Counted from the stretch's first letter, positions 27,139 to 36,882 are shown. The stretch: DNA of 64,000 nucleotides from a bacterium HR11 (GCA_002898535.1 BEHN01000010.1:20833-84832), one strand, 5' to 3'. Program-made: numbers and translations. The notes: generated by a model not told the origin, from the sequence alone.

Positions 27139-28914
27139 TCACGTCGGGACGGCGACCTGTCGCCGCCACAGACGCCGGTAAAGGGCACAGCGCCGCAACA
27201 GCTCGTCGTGGGTCCCCTCATCGACGACCCGCCCCTTGTCCATCACGACGATGCGGTCGGCCAGCCGGAGCATGGACCACCGGTGGCCGATGATGATCAT
27301 CGTGCAGGTCCCCTTCAGCTCGGCCAAGGCCGCCAGGATGTGGGCCTCTGACTCGCTGTCGAGGGCCGACGTGACCTCATCCAAGACGAGCACGCGGGGC
27401 CGCCGCACGAGGGCCCGCGCCAGGGCGATCCGCTGGGCCTGGCCGCCCGAGAGGCCCGTCGTCTCCCCACCGATGACCGTCCGGTAACCCTCGGGGAGTT
27501 GCAGGATGAACTCGTGGGCATGCGCCTGCCGGGCCGCCCGGACGACGTCGGCCTCGGTCGCCGCCGGCCAGCCGTAGGCGATGTTGTTGAACACGGTGTC
27601 CTCAAAGAGGAAGACCTCCTGGGGGACCCACCCGACGTGGGTCCGGAGCTCCCGCAGACGCAGGGTCCGAACGTCGTGGCCGTCCAGGTAGACGGCCCCC
27701 TCCGTTACGTCCATCAGGCGCGGGATCAACTGGGCCAGCGTCGATTTGCCGGCCCCGCTGGGACCGATGACGGCGACCGTCTCACCGGCGGCGACCGAGA
27801 GGTTTACGTCGATCAGGGCCGGCGTCGACTTGCCCGGATATCGGAAGCCGACGCCCTCGAACCGGAGTTCGCCCCGCACGACCGGCAGGGTCACGGGGAC
27901 CGGCGCTTCCGGCAGGCGGAGGTCGTAGAGGAAGACCTGCTCCAGACGGTGGGCCGCCGTGGCCGTCTGCTGAAGGAGGTCGTTCAGCTTACTCAGGCGC
28001 CGCAGGGGCGTGTAGACCATCAGCATGGCCGCCACGAAGGACGTGAAGCCGCCCGGCGTGAGGTCGCCCTGCCGGATCTGGTAGGCCCCGTACGCGATCA
28101 GGCCGAACAGGGCGACGCCCAGACAGACCTCGACGATGGGGGCGTGAAGAGCATTCCAGAAGACCCACCGGCGCTGGAGCCGGAGGAGGCCGTCGGTCTT
28201 TTGCTCGAACTGCCGTCGCTCCCGGGCCTGGCCCCAGTATGCTTGGACGACCCACAGGCCCTGCAGGACCTGATGAAAGTGATGGGTCAGGTCGCCGACG
28301 GCCCCGTGAAACTGCTCCGTGACCCGCCGGAGTCGATGGCCGATGACCGCCACGGGGACGACGAGGAGGGGAACGGCGACCAGGGCGACCAGGGCGAGCC
28401 GCCAGTTCAGCCAGAAGATGTACATCGCCACGGCGAGGGCCTTAAAGCCCTCCAGGACGACGTCCGTGAAGACTTCGGTGACGCCCTGCTGGAGGACCGT
28501 CCCGTCGTGGGTCATCCGGCTCGAGAGCTGGCCCGACGGGAACCGCCGGAAGAACAGGGCCGGCTGTTCGAGGACGTGCAGGAACAGGCGACGGCGCACG
28601 TCGTGGACGACCCGGGCCCCGATGGTCCGGCTGACGGCCGTGCTGTAGTACATCGCCAAGGCCCGCACGACGTAGATCAACAGGACGGCCCCGGCCAGGG
28701 TCGGGAGCCGCCGGAAGTCGAGCCGGATGATCAGCGTGTCCATGACCCACTGGATGAGATACGTCATGCCGGCGTTGGTCGCCCCGACGAGGGCCATCAG
28801 GAGGACGAGGCCGGCCATCGCCCACCGGTAGGGCCGCACGTATCGATACAGGACCCGGAAGTCGTCCCGCCAGCGTCGTAACGGCGCGACGGCGTGAGGC
28901 CGGGGTGACGTCAT
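27139..28914 (-). CDS. ABC exporter, MsbA-like half transporter
   Basis: This 591-residue half transporter carries a six-helix membrane domain (about residues 20-310) fused to an ATPase. The ATPase has Walker A IGPSGAGKST, Q-loop WVPQEVFLF, signature LSGGQAQR, Walker B VLVLDEVTSALD and switch His GHRWSM. FFRRFPSGQLSSRMTHD and YGAYQIRQGDLTPG are typical of lipid A/multidrug exporters. It probably works as a homodimer flipping lipid A core or other lipids. I chose ATG 28914 (MTSPRPHAV); the longer frame upstream translates GCATCCC repeats. No LPS genes are adjacent. Confidence 0.88.
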   Translation of the reverse strand: MTSPRPHAVAPLRRWRDDFRVLYRYVRPYRWAMAGLVLLMALVGATNAGMTYLIQWVMDTLIIRLDFRRLPTLAGAVLLIYVVRALAMYYSTAVSRTIGARVVHDVRRRLFLHVLEQPALFFRRFPSGQLSSRMTHDGTVLQQGVTEVFTDVVLEGFKALAVAMYIFWLNWRLALVALVAVPLLVVPVAVIGHRLRRVTEQFHGAVGDLTHHFHQVLQGLWVVQAYWGQARERRQFEQKTDGLLRLQRRWVFWNALHAPIVEVCLGVALFGLIAYGAYQIRQGDLTPGGFTSFVAAMLMVYTPLRRLSKLNDLLQQTATAAHRLEQVFLYDLRLPEAPVPVTLPVVRGELRFEGVGFRYPGKSTPALIDVNLSVAAGETVAVIGPSGAGKSTLAQLIPRLMDVTEGAVYLDGHDVRTLRLRELRTHVGWVPQEVFLFEDTVFNNIAYGWPAATEADVVRAARQAHAHEFILQLPEGYRTVIGGETTGLSGGQAQRIALARALVRRPRVLVLDEVTSALDSESEAHILAALAELKGTCTMIIIGHRWSMLRLADRIVVMDKGRVVDEGTHDELLRRCALYRRLWRRQVAVPT

Positions 28915-29076
28915 TTTTCCGCTCGGGTGTAGGGATGCAGTAGAGATGCGGTAGGGATGCCATGGCATCCCCACTGCATCCCCATCGCATCCCTACTGCA
29001 TCCCCACCGCATCTCTCACATCTCTACCGCATCCCCGCTCGCCACTCGCCGCTCGCCATTCGCCATTCGCTACTCG
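28915..29076. repeat. GCATCCC and GCCATTCGCCATTCG word repeats
   Basis: This contains GTAGGGATGC words followed by many inverse GCATCCC copies, meeting at a perfect GATGCCATGGCATC palindrome (about 28956-28969). CGCCATTCGC-type repeats follow up to the stop of the next gene. No promoter is obvious. Confidence 0.75.
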
Positions 29077-29562
29077 CTATTCATCGTTCGCCGCACTCCA
29101 TCGGGCTCGCAGGCCCATCATCCGGCGGTAGTGGGAGCCGGCCCAGTAGATGCGGTCACAGGCGGGACACCGGTAGAATCGTCGATGGTGGCGCCACACG
29201 TAGTCGGGCACGACGTGCCGCACGAGGTCCCGCCGGACGGGCTGGATCGGCTCGTTGCAGACGGCGCAACGGGCAAACCAGGGGAGGCCGTCGGGGTCCA
29301 AGCCCAGGTCTTGGCAAACTTCCGGAAACTGGTCGGCCAGCCGCTCGGAACGCACAAAGAGGGCCGGGACGTTCATCCGCCGGGCCCGCTGGTACAGCTG
29401 GCGGTCCCGGGTCAGGAGGACCCGTCCTTCTTGGACGGCCCGCCGCAGGAGATGGTCGTCGTCCCATCCGGGGTCGTAGGCCACGTCCAGACCGGCCAGC
29501 CGAAGCCACCGGGCCAGACGGCCCAGCATCACGTCGGCGACCAAGCGGGGCCACGTGTCCAT
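29077..29562 (-). CDS. Mut7-C (PIN-like) domain protein with zinc ribbon
   Basis: This 161-residue protein matches the Mut7-C family of PIN-like putative ribonucleases. It has FVADVMLGRLARWLRLAGLDV-like sequence at the N-terminus (here LVADVMLGRLARWLRLAG), DDDHLLRRAVQEGRVLLTRDRQL with the acidic residues expected for metal binding, then a C-terminal zinc ribbon with CAVC and CPAC pairs and the typical RIYWAGSHYRRM ending. ATG 29562 has an AGGT site; the longer frame upstream includes an element remnant. Its function in bacteria is unproven; RNA cleavage is inferred from the fold. Confidence 0.8.
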   Translation of the reverse strand: MDTWPRLVADVMLGRLARWLRLAGLDVAYDPGWDDDHLLRRAVQEGRVLLTRDRQLYQRARRMNVPALFVRSERLADQFPEVCQDLGLDPDGLPWFARCAVCNEPIQPVRRDLVRHVVPDYVWRHHRRFYRCPACDRIYWAGSHYRRMMGLRARWSAANDE

Positions 29563-29622
29563 CGGAGACCTACCGGCCTGCCCGTGCGGGTAGAGTCTAA
29601 GGGAGGCCGTCGGGTCTATCAA

Positions 29623-29645
29623 CAGGGCCGTTCGGACCAAGACCC
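29623..29645. repeat. Remnant of element end (CAGGGCCGTTCGGACCAAGA)
   Basis: This is a single end-like match between the beta-barrel and Mut7-C genes. The rest of the element is not recognisable. Confidence 0.4.
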
Positions 29646-29655
29646 GGCCGATCGC

Positions 29656-30204
29656 TCATTCCAGGCGGAACCGGGTCCCGAGGACCCACCGGACCTGCCG
29701 CAGGCCCGAGACGACGTCATACCGACCGGTCACGAACAGCCGGACGTCCCGGCCCAACCGGACATCCGCCCCACCCAGGACGTGAAACCCGCCCCGAGCC
29801 CGAGTCTCCTCCGACGTCGGAAATCCGACGACCCGGAACTCGCCCGTCAGGACGTGCACGTCCACGCCGGCCCCGGCGTACAGACCCCAGGTCCGTCCGA
29901 CCGGGACGGTGAAGAGGCCCTGCAAGCCTACGTTGAAGTCGCTGAAGACGTCCGACACCAGCACGTCCGTCCGGTCCGACCGCTCCCAGTACCCGACTTC
30001 CGGTTCGACGGCGAACCACGGGGTCAGGGGATACCGAAAGCCGGCCGTGGCCAAGAAACCCCCGGGCGTGCCCCGGGCCGTCGGGTCGGCCACACCGACC
30101 CCGATCCCGAGGAGCCCGGCCGGTGCTTCCGCTCGGGCCATCGCCCCGGTCCCCCAGAGGATCAGAACCAGGACGACGCCGAACCGACATAGAAACCGCC
30201 GCAT
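29656..30204 (-). CDS. Small outer-membrane beta-barrel protein
   Basis: This 182-residue protein has a clear signal peptide (about residues 1-25, ending GAMARAEA). It is followed by alternating short beta segments: GGFLATAGFRYPLTPWFAVEPEVGYW, FNVGLQGLFTVPVGRTWGLYAGAGVDV, and FHVLGGADVRLGRDVRLFVTGRYDVV. This is the pattern of OmpA/OmpW-like eight-stranded barrels. The C-terminus ends LGTRFRLE, with the aromatic residue near the end as in barrel proteins. The ATG at 30204 has GGGAGG upstream. The specific role is unknown. Confidence 0.72.
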   Translation of the reverse strand: MRRFLCRFGVVLVLILWGTGAMARAEAPAGLLGIGVGVADPTARGTPGGFLATAGFRYPLTPWFAVEPEVGYWERSDRTDVLVSDVFSDFNVGLQGLFTVPVGRTWGLYAGAGVDVHVLTGEFRVVGFPTSEETRARGGFHVLGGADVRLGRDVRLFVTGRYDVVSGLRQVRWVLGTRFRLE

Positions 30205-30334
30205 CGCCTGCCTCCCAGAGAAAAGTCCACCCTTATTATCGTCCCGGCTGGGCCTTTGGGCTCCTTTGTCCCCCGATGTCCGAACCTTCTGTTCTAATAT
30301 GATATCTAAATGATTGAAATCTTCCCTTCAGTAT

Positions 30335-30357
30335 GGGGTGACCGGCCGGTCGCCCCT
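30335..30357. repeat. Palindrome GGGGTGACC/GGTCGCCCC upstream of the macroglobulin gene
   Basis: This is a near-perfect hairpin (GGGGTGACCGG and CCGGTCGCCCC) ending 14 bases before the ATG at 30371. It resembles the GTAGGGGCGAC-type dispersed palindrome also seen in part near 47831 and at 52575-52602. It could affect translation because it ends just before the GGAGG site. Confidence 0.5.
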
Positions 30358-30370
30358 ACCCGGAGGCGTC

Positions 30371-33300
30371 ATGCTGGGAAAGAGGTCTTATCAGGTCCTC
30401 ATCCTCGGGGGCTCTGCCCTGCTATGGTGGATATTCGCGCATGGCGCATGGCTCACGCCTCATAGGACCATGGCCCGTGACCTACAAGCTATAAGCCACG
30501 AGCCCGTCCTTCCGCCCCCGCTGGACACCCAGGTCTTCGGACAGACGCGTTGGCTGGCCCGCTCGGACGTCGTCCTGCGGGTCGTCACGACAGACCGACG
30601 GGCGGGACGGCCCGTATCGGCCGAGGTCCGGGTCGCCCTCGTCCGGAAGACCGAAGACCGGCAAGGGAAAGCGGGGACAAGCGGCCCAGAGCGAGTCGTA
30701 TTTCAGGGCCGGACGGATGCCCGGGGAACGGCCGACGTGCAGTTTCGGGCGCCGTCTCCGCCGGGCCGGTACCGACTGTCCATCGCCGTCCGGACGCCCA
30801 TCGGTGACGACCTCATCGAGCGGGACGTCGCCGTCGAGGAGGCCGGTCAGGTCCTCCTCACGACGGACAAGCCCATCTATCAGCCGGGCCAGACCGTCCA
30901 CATCCGGGCTTTGGCCCTCCTCCAGCCCGACGGGCGGGCGGCCGCCGACCGGCCCCTGACCTTCGAGGTCCGGGACCCCAGGGGCAACCTGGTCTTTCGG
31001 AGTCGAGAACGGACCTCCCGATTCGGCGTCGCCGCCGCCCAGTTCCCCATCGCCGACGAGGTGACCCTGGGAGAATATCGGGTCACGGCGAGGCTCGGGA
31101 CCGACGAACCGTCGCCGGGGTCCGAGGCCGCGCTCCTGGCCGAAGCCGAACGGACGGTCCGGGTCGAACGCTACGTCCTACCGAAGTTCAAGGTGACCGT
31201 CGAGACCGACCGGCGGTTCTACCTGCCGGCGGAGACCCTGCGGGGGACGGTGACGGCGGCTTACTTCTTCGGCAAGCCCGTGAGCCGGGGGCGGGTGACC
31301 GTCCGCCTCAGCACGTTTGCGGCCGGATGGCACGACATCGCCGAGCTGGCGGGCACGCTGGACGAAGCCGGACGCTGGCAGTTTGAGACGCCACTCCCCG
31401 AAAGGTGGGTCGGCCTGCCCCTCGAGGGCGGGAACGCCCTGCTTCGCGTGGAAGCGACGGTCACCGACGCGGCCGACCACGCCGAGCGGGTCAGCACGAC
31501 GCTTCCGGTCAGCCCGGAGGCCATCCGTATCGCCGTCGTCCCGGAAAGCCCGACCCTCAAGCCGAATCTCCCGATGGGGCTCTTTGTCGTCACGACCTAT
31601 CCGGACGGGACGCCGGCCCCGTGTCGGTTTGAGGTCATAGGGCAGGGGACCGACGGGACGACCACCTTCACGGCCCGGGGCGAGACGGACGCCCTGGGCA
31701 TCGGCGAGACGACGGTCCGGCTCGGCGCGGCGAGGGGCGAACGGCGAACGGCAGGGGGTGAGTGGTTCATCCCCGAAGGGCTTGAATGGACCCCTCGCGA
31801 TTCAGAGGAGGCCTCACTCCCTGTGACCGTCCGGGTCATAGCGATGGACGAGCAGGGCCGCCGGGCCGAAAGGACCGTCCGGCTTTGGCAATCGGCCGGG
31901 GAGGAAGCCGTCTTACTCCGGACTGACCGGGCCACGGCCCGTGTCGGCGACGTCCTCCGCCTCGACGTCCTGGCGACGCCGGCCCGCTCGACCGTCGCCT
32001 TCGTCGACGCCATCGTCCATCAGCAGACCGTCTTGACAAAGACCGTGGACCTGCCGGACGGGCGCGGCCGTCTGACCCTCCCCCTGACGCCCGAACTGGC
32101 CGGGACGCTCGTCCTCCATGCGTATCGCATCACGGCCGGCGGGGACGTCGTCCGGGACACCCGCGCCGTGTTCGTCGAACCGGCCAATGAACTCCGGGTG
32201 GACGTCACGACCGATAAGACCACGTACCGCCCCGGCGAACCGGCCCGGGTCCGTCTGGCCGTGGCCGACCCGACGGGGAAACCGACGGTCGCCGCCCTGG
32301 GCCTGACGGTCGTCGACGAAAGTGTCTTTGCGCTGGCCGGCCTCCAGCCCGGCTTAGAACGGCTTTATTTTGCCTTGGAGGCGGAGCTCCTGAAGCCCCG
32401 CTATGAGGTCCACGGTTGGGAGCTCCCGTCCCTCTTGCTCCCCCCAGAGCCTGAGGAGTTCGGCCCCTCCCGGAACCTGGGACCCGGCCCCCGGGACCGC
32501 ATCGTCCGCGTCCTCCTAACGGCGGCCGCGCCGGTGCCAGAGTACACGTTGAGGGTCAGCACGTACGAAGAGAAAAAGCGTCAGGTCGAGGCCCGGTGGC
32601 GTCAGGTGATGGAAGCGGCCGCCGAGAAGATCCGGAAGGCCCTGGACGTTTACCGGCGCGCCAAGGGTCGGTACCCCTCGGCCGGGGCGGCCCTGCGGGA
32701 GCTGGCGGCGGCCGGTCTCTTGACAGGGGCCGACATTCGGGACCCCCTGGGCCGTCCCTACCGGATTCGGGCGATATACAAAGATATTTCATATGGATTT
32801 ATACTCATCAGTGCCGGCTTCGACGGTCAATTCGAGACTTCGGATGACTTGTGGGTCTATGGCCACGGCGGCAGGGAACGGGTATTCTTCGCCAGACCGA
32901 TGACTGCGGAAGCGCTCCCGGCCCCCCCGGCGCCCTCGGCCCCGGCCGGCGAGGTCCGCATCCGCCAGTTCTTCCCCGAGACGCTCTTCGTCCAGCCTCA
33001 ACTCATCACCGACGAACGGGGTCACGCCCAGGTCGATGTCCCCTTGGCCGACAGCATCACGACCTGGCGGCTGACCGCCCTGGCGAACTCGGCCGTCGGT
33101 CAGATCGGCTCGACGACGGCGCCCATCCGGGTCTTCCAGGACTTCTTTGTAGACATCGACCTACCCGTGGCCTTCACGCAGGGCGATGAGGTCGCCATGC
33201 CGGTCGCCCTGTACAACTACTTGGACCGGTCGCAACGGGTGCGGCTCCGATTGAACCCGGGCGAGGGCTTCGACCTTCAGGGCGTCGCCGAGAAGGTCGT

Positions 33301-35092
33301 CACCCTTCAGCCCCACGAGGTCACGGCCGTCCGCTTCCGCCTGCGGGCGGCCCGGCCGGGCACCCACGCCGTCACCGTCCACGCCGACGGCGAGGCGATG
33401 AGCGATGCGGTCCGGCGGACCGTGACGGTCCGACCCGACGGGAAAGAGGTCTGGCAGACGATCAGCGACGCCCTGACGGGTCCGGCCGACCGCACGTTGA
33501 AGGTCCACTTTCCTGCCGACTCTATCGAGGGTGCCCGGACCTTGCTGGTCCGGGTCTATCCGAGCGCCTTCACGCAAGTCTTGGACGGCCTGGAAGGTCT
33601 CCTCCGGCTCCCCTCCGGGTGTTTCGAGCAGACTTCGAGCGTGACCTATCCGAACGTCCTGGTCTTGAGCTATCTCCGACGCATGGGGAAGACCCGGCCC
33701 GAGACGGAGATGAAAGCCCGGCACTTCATCACGGTCGGCTATCAGCGGCTCCTGACCTTCGAGGTCCCCGGGGGCGGCTTTAGCTGGTTTGGCGACCCGC
33801 CGGCCCACCAGGTCCTGACGGCTTACGGCCTGTTGGAATTTGCCGACATGCGGCGGGTTCACGACGTCGACCCGAACTTGCTGGACCGGACGGTCCGGTG
33901 GCTCGTCAGCAAGCAAAAGCCGGACGGTTCGTGGGAACCCGACCGGAGCGGCATTCAGGAAGGGGCCTGGCGTCGCCAGACGGACCTCCTGCGGACGACG
34001 GCCTACGTCAGTTGGGCCATCGGCGAGGTCGGCGTCCGGGACGTCGAGCCGGCCCGGGCGGCGCTGGAACGCGCCGTCCGGTACCTCGGCGAGCACGCCG
34101 ACGAGGCCGACGACGGCTACGCCCTGGCCGTGACGCTCAATGCCCTCCTCGGGGCTCGGGACGCCGGCCTCTCGGTGGACCCCCGGCTCGTCGACCGGGT
34201 CGCTCACAGGCTCGCCGGCCTCGCCCGAGAGGCGTCGGACGTCGCCTTTTGGGAGAGCCAGAGCGAGACGTTCTTCTGCCTACGCGGGCCGAGCCGCGAC
34301 CTGGAGACGACCGCCCTGGCCGCCTATGCCCTCCTGCGGCACGGGGGCCATCTACCCCTGGCTCATAAGGCCCTGACGTACCTGGTCCGAAACAAAGACG
34401 CCTTCGGGACCTGGCAGACGACGCAGGCGACGATTTGGGCCCTGAAAGCTTTTCTGGCGGCCATGGAGCAGGGCGCCGGCGCCGCCGACGGGACGCTCGT
34501 CGTGTGGGTAGGCGGCGAGCAGGCCGCCGAATGGCGCATCACGCCGGATACGGCCGACGTCGTCCGGACCGTCGATGCGTCCCGGTCGGTCCGACCGGGC
34601 GACAACGACGTCGTGGTCAGCTTCCGGGGCCGGGGCCGTCTCCTGTATCAGGTCAGCTCCCGGTTCTATCTCCCCTGGGACCGGGTCCCGCCGCCGCCCG
34701 AGGAGCCGCTCCAGGTCCGGGTCAGTTACGACCGATCCGAATTGCAGATCCGCGAGACCGTCACCTGTCAAGTTCGGGTGACGAACCGCCGGCCGGCGAC
34801 GGCCCAGATGGTCATCGTGGACGTCGGCGTCCCGCCCGGCTTTGAGGTCCTGACCGACGACCTGACGGCCCTGGTCGAGCGCAAGCACATCCAGAGATTC
34901 GAGTTGACGCCCCGGCAGGTCATCTTCTATCTGGACCGCATCGAAGACGGTCGGACCGTCGAGTGGCGGTTCCGCCTGCGGGCGAAGCTTCCCGTCCGTG
35001 CGAAGACGGGGCCGGCGGTCGTCTACGAGTACTACGCTCCCCAGGAGCGGGGCATGGCGGCACCCGCACGCCTGGCCGTGAAGGAGAGGTAG
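30371..35092 (+). CDS. Bacterial alpha-2-macroglobulin with GspG-like insert in the bait region
   Basis: This is a protease trap of about 1573 residues. After an N-terminal signal/anchor (SYQVLILGGSALLWWIFAHG) come MG-type domains, including TTDKPIYQPGQTVHIRALAL and VERYVLPKFKVTVETDRRFY. The complement-like core starts at IRQFFPETLF...DSITTWRLTALA. The thioester motif is GCFEQ with Cys1084 and Gln1087, followed by TED helices. Between the MG region and IRQFFPETLF, residues about 744-833 resemble a type II pseudopilin (GspG) C-terminal domain: ALDVYRRAKGRYPS, DPLGRPYRIR, ILISAGFDGQFETSDDL. The start ATG has a perfect GGAGG; no lipobox is seen. The usual PBP1C partner is not adjacent. Confidence 0.87.
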   Translation: MLGKRSYQVLILGGSALLWWIFAHGAWLTPHRTMARDLQAISHEPVLPPPLDTQVFGQTRWLARSDVVLRVVTTDRRAGRPVSAEVRVALVRKTEDRQGKAGTSGPERVVFQGRTDARGTADVQFRAPSPPGRYRLSIAVRTPIGDDLIERDVAVEEAGQVLLTTDKPIYQPGQTVHIRALALLQPDGRAAADRPLTFEVRDPRGNLVFRSRERTSRFGVAAAQFPIADEVTLGEYRVTARLGTDEPSPGSEAALLAEAERTVRVERYVLPKFKVTVETDRRFYLPAETLRGTVTAAYFFGKPVSRGRVTVRLSTFAAGWHDIAELAGTLDEAGRWQFETPLPERWVGLPLEGGNALLRVEATVTDAADHAERVSTTLPVSPEAIRIAVVPESPTLKPNLPMGLFVVTTYPDGTPAPCRFEVIGQGTDGTTTFTARGETDALGIGETTVRLGAARGERRTAGGEWFIPEGLEWTPRDSEEASLPVTVRVIAMDEQGRRAERTVRLWQSAGEEAVLLRTDRATARVGDVLRLDVLATPARSTVAFVDAIVHQQTVLTKTVDLPDGRGRLTLPLTPELAGTLVLHAYRITAGGDVVRDTRAVFVEPANELRVDVTTDKTTYRPGEPARVRLAVADPTGKPTVAALGLTVVDESVFALAGLQPGLERLYFALEAELLKPRYEVHGWELPSLLLPPEPEEFGPSRNLGPGPRDRIVRVLLTAAAPVPEYTLRVSTYEEKKRQVEARWRQVMEAAAEKIRKALDVYRRAKGRYPSAGAALRELAAAGLLTGADIRDPLGRPYRIRAIYKDISYGFILISAGFDGQFETSDDLWVYGHGGRERVFFARPMTAEALPAPPAPSAPAGEVRIRQFFPETLFVQPQLITDERGHAQVDVPLADSITTWRLTALANSAVGQIGSTTAPIRVFQDFFVDIDLPVAFTQGDEVAMPVALYNYLDRSQRVRLRLNPGEGFDLQGVAEKVVTLQPHEVTAVRFRLRAARPGTHAVTVHADGEAMSDAVRRTVTVRPDGKEVWQTISDALTGPADRTLKVHFPADSIEGARTLLVRVYPSAFTQVLDGLEGLLRLPSGCFEQTSSVTYPNVLVLSYLRRMGKTRPETEMKARHFITVGYQRLLTFEVPGGGFSWFGDPPAHQVLTAYGLLEFADMRRVHDVDPNLLDRTVRWLVSKQKPDGSWEPDRSGIQEGAWRRQTDLLRTTAYVSWAIGEVGVRDVEPARAALERAVRYLGEHADEADDGYALAVTLNALLGARDAGLSVDPRLVDRVAHRLAGLAREASDVAFWESQSETFFCLRGPSRDLETTALAAYALLRHGGHLPLAHKALTYLVRNKDAFGTWQTTQATIWALKAFLAAMEQGAGAADGTLVVWVGGEQAAEWRITPDTADVVRTVDASRSVRPGDNDVVVSFRGRGRLLYQVSSRFYLPWDRVPPPPEEPLQVRVSYDRSELQIRETVTCQVRVTNRRPATAQMVIVDVGVPPGFEVLTDDLTALVERKHIQRFELTPRQVIFYLDRIEDGRTVEWRFRLRAKLPVRAKTGPAVVYEYYAPQERGMAAPARLAVKER

Positions 35093-35562
35093 GGCAGTCG
35101 GCAAATAGGCAGGTGGGCAGATGGGCAGGTCAGCGGTCGGCAAATAGGCAGGTCGGCAGTCGGCAGATAGGGAGATGGGGGGGGTAGGGGCAGGCCTTGT
35201 GCCTGCCCCGGGACGGAATGACGTGGGGCAGACAGGTGGGGAGATAGGGAGCGCAGGCCTCTGGCCTGCGGGAAGGCAGACGTCCCGTCGGCCGGCTCTT
35301 TGCCCTTTGCCGGCCGTCACGCCGGTACCCCCCTCCCAAGCCGGCCGTCATGCCCTCATCCTCCGAACGCCAGCAGTCATGCTGGCGTCCCCCTGTCCGG
35401 GCGCCGTCCGTCATGGCGGCGTCATCCTATCCGAACACCGGGAGTTATCCCGGTGTCAACCTTAGAGAGCCGGGAGTCATCCCGGCATCCACCTCAGGAA
35501 CAGATGGGCAGTCGGCTGAATCCTTAGGATTGGGGACTGGGGCTTCGATGTGGACTCTGACC
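35093..35562. repeat. Repeat region with tandem words and second covarying hairpin array (35310-35486)
   Basis: At 35095-35180 lie GGCAGATG/GGCAAATAGGCAGG words. At 35250-35295 lie GCAGGCCTCTGGCCTGC and GACGTCCCGTCGGC palindromes. Between 35310 and 35486 are six AGTCAT-family hairpins (loop starts about 35315, 35346, 35375, 35409, 35443, 35475). The units at 35367-35388 and 35435-35456 have perfect 8-bp stems of different sequence (ACGCCAGC and ACACCGGG). No gene is seen. Confidence 0.82.
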
Positions 35563-36882
35563 CTATCTCCGTACCTCCCGGCGGCTGGGGCGTCGGCCCA
35601 GGACCATCAGCAGGGTCCCGACGGCGATGGCCCCGGCCGTCGTCCCGAGGGCCGCCGTCGGCCGGGAAGCGACGAGCACGCCGAGCATCAGGGCTGTGCC
35701 GCCGAAGGCCGTCCCGACGCCGCCCGGGACCCGTAGGACTGCCGGCCCGTGCCGCCGTCGCAGGACGGGCACGGCCAGGCACGTCGCCCCGTACACCAGG
35801 GTCAGGGCCACGGCGCTCAGCGTCACGAGCCGCTCGTAGGTCCCCGACACGGCGAGGCCTCCGACGACCCCGGCATAGAGCAGGATGGAAGCGTAGGGCG
35901 TCCGGTACCGCCGGTGGACGGCCGCAAAGACGGCCGGGAACAGCCCGTCCCGGGCCAGAGCATACGTCAGCCGCGGGTAGCTCAGGGCCGCGCCCAGCAT
36001 GTTGCCGGCGATGGATACGAGGGCCGTCGCCGCCAGGAGCGACCCGCCCCACGGGCCGAAGACCCGGGCGCCGGCTTCCGCCAGGGGCCGGTCGGCCGCC
36101 GCCAGGTCGGGGACGACCCCGACGCATACGGTCTGGACGAGGACGTAGAGCGCCGCCACGACGGCTACCGCCGTCAGGAGCGCCGCCGGGGTCGTCCGAC
36201 GGGGGTCCCGCGTCTCACCGGCCGGGATGGTGGCGTCCTCGAACCCCATGTAAGCGTAGGCGAGGACCAGGACGGCCGACGTCCACCGGTGGAGGTCCAG
36301 GGCCGACGGGTCCCGGAGAGCCCCGGTCCAGACTCCCCAGTTCACGTAAAACAGGCCGACGCCGACGAGGGCGACCAGGGGCAGGAGCTTCAGGACCGTC
36401 GCCGTGCCGACGGCCCAGGCGCTGTGACGGACGCCCCGAACGTTGAGAACGGCCATCACCCCGACGAACGCCATCATCGTCGCCCATCGGGCCCCCCATC
36501 CCGACAGGACCGGCGCAAATGTCGCCGCATACGTCACCAGTAAATTCAGGTTGGCGGCGATGGCCGCCGCGTCGGCCAGCCACCGGAGCCATCCCGTCTG
36601 GAACCCGACGAAGGCCCCAAAGGCGGCCCGGGCGTACTCGTAGGGCCCGCCGGTCGTCTCGAATCGGCTGGCGGCTTCCATGAAGCACAGGACGACCGTC
36701 CCGACGACGATGCCGCACAGGACGAAGGCCAGGGGACTCCAGACGCCGACCTCCCGGGCGACGACGGCCGGCAGGCCGAAGATGCCGGCCCCGACCATCC
36801 CGTTGACGGCGAGGGCCGTCAGGTCCCACCGGCCCATCGCCCGGACGAGGCCCCGTTCGATGTCCCCGGCGGACGCCGGCAT
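35563..36882 (-). CDS. APC-family amino acid permease
   Basis: This 439-residue transporter has about twelve hydrophobic helices. The first holds the APC substrate/ion-site motif AVNGMVGAGIFGLPAVVA, and FETTGGPYEYARAAFG follows in helix 3. AYAYMGFEDATIPAGETRDPRRTTP in the sixth-helix region is characteristic of the amino acid-polyamine-organocation family. Substrate specificity cannot be assigned. The start at 36882 (MPASAGDIERG) is preceded by GGGGGAA. It stands alone on the minus strand, with a repeat region at its 3' side and the Cys-rich peptide gene diverging upstream. Confidence 0.88.
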   Translation of the reverse strand: MPASAGDIERGLVRAMGRWDLTALAVNGMVGAGIFGLPAVVAREVGVWSPLAFVLCGIVVGTVVLCFMEAASRFETTGGPYEYARAAFGAFVGFQTGWLRWLADAAAIAANLNLLVTYAATFAPVLSGWGARWATMMAFVGVMAVLNVRGVRHSAWAVGTATVLKLLPLVALVGVGLFYVNWGVWTGALRDPSALDLHRWTSAVLVLAYAYMGFEDATIPAGETRDPRRTTPAALLTAVAVVAALYVLVQTVCVGVVPDLAAADRPLAEAGARVFGPWGGSLLAATALVSIAGNMLGAALSYPRLTYALARDGLFPAVFAAVHRRYRTPYASILLYAGVVGGLAVSGTYERLVTLSAVALTLVYGATCLAVPVLRRRHGPAVLRVPGGVGTAFGGTALMLGVLVASRPTAALGTTAGAIAVGTLLMVLGRRPSRREVRR

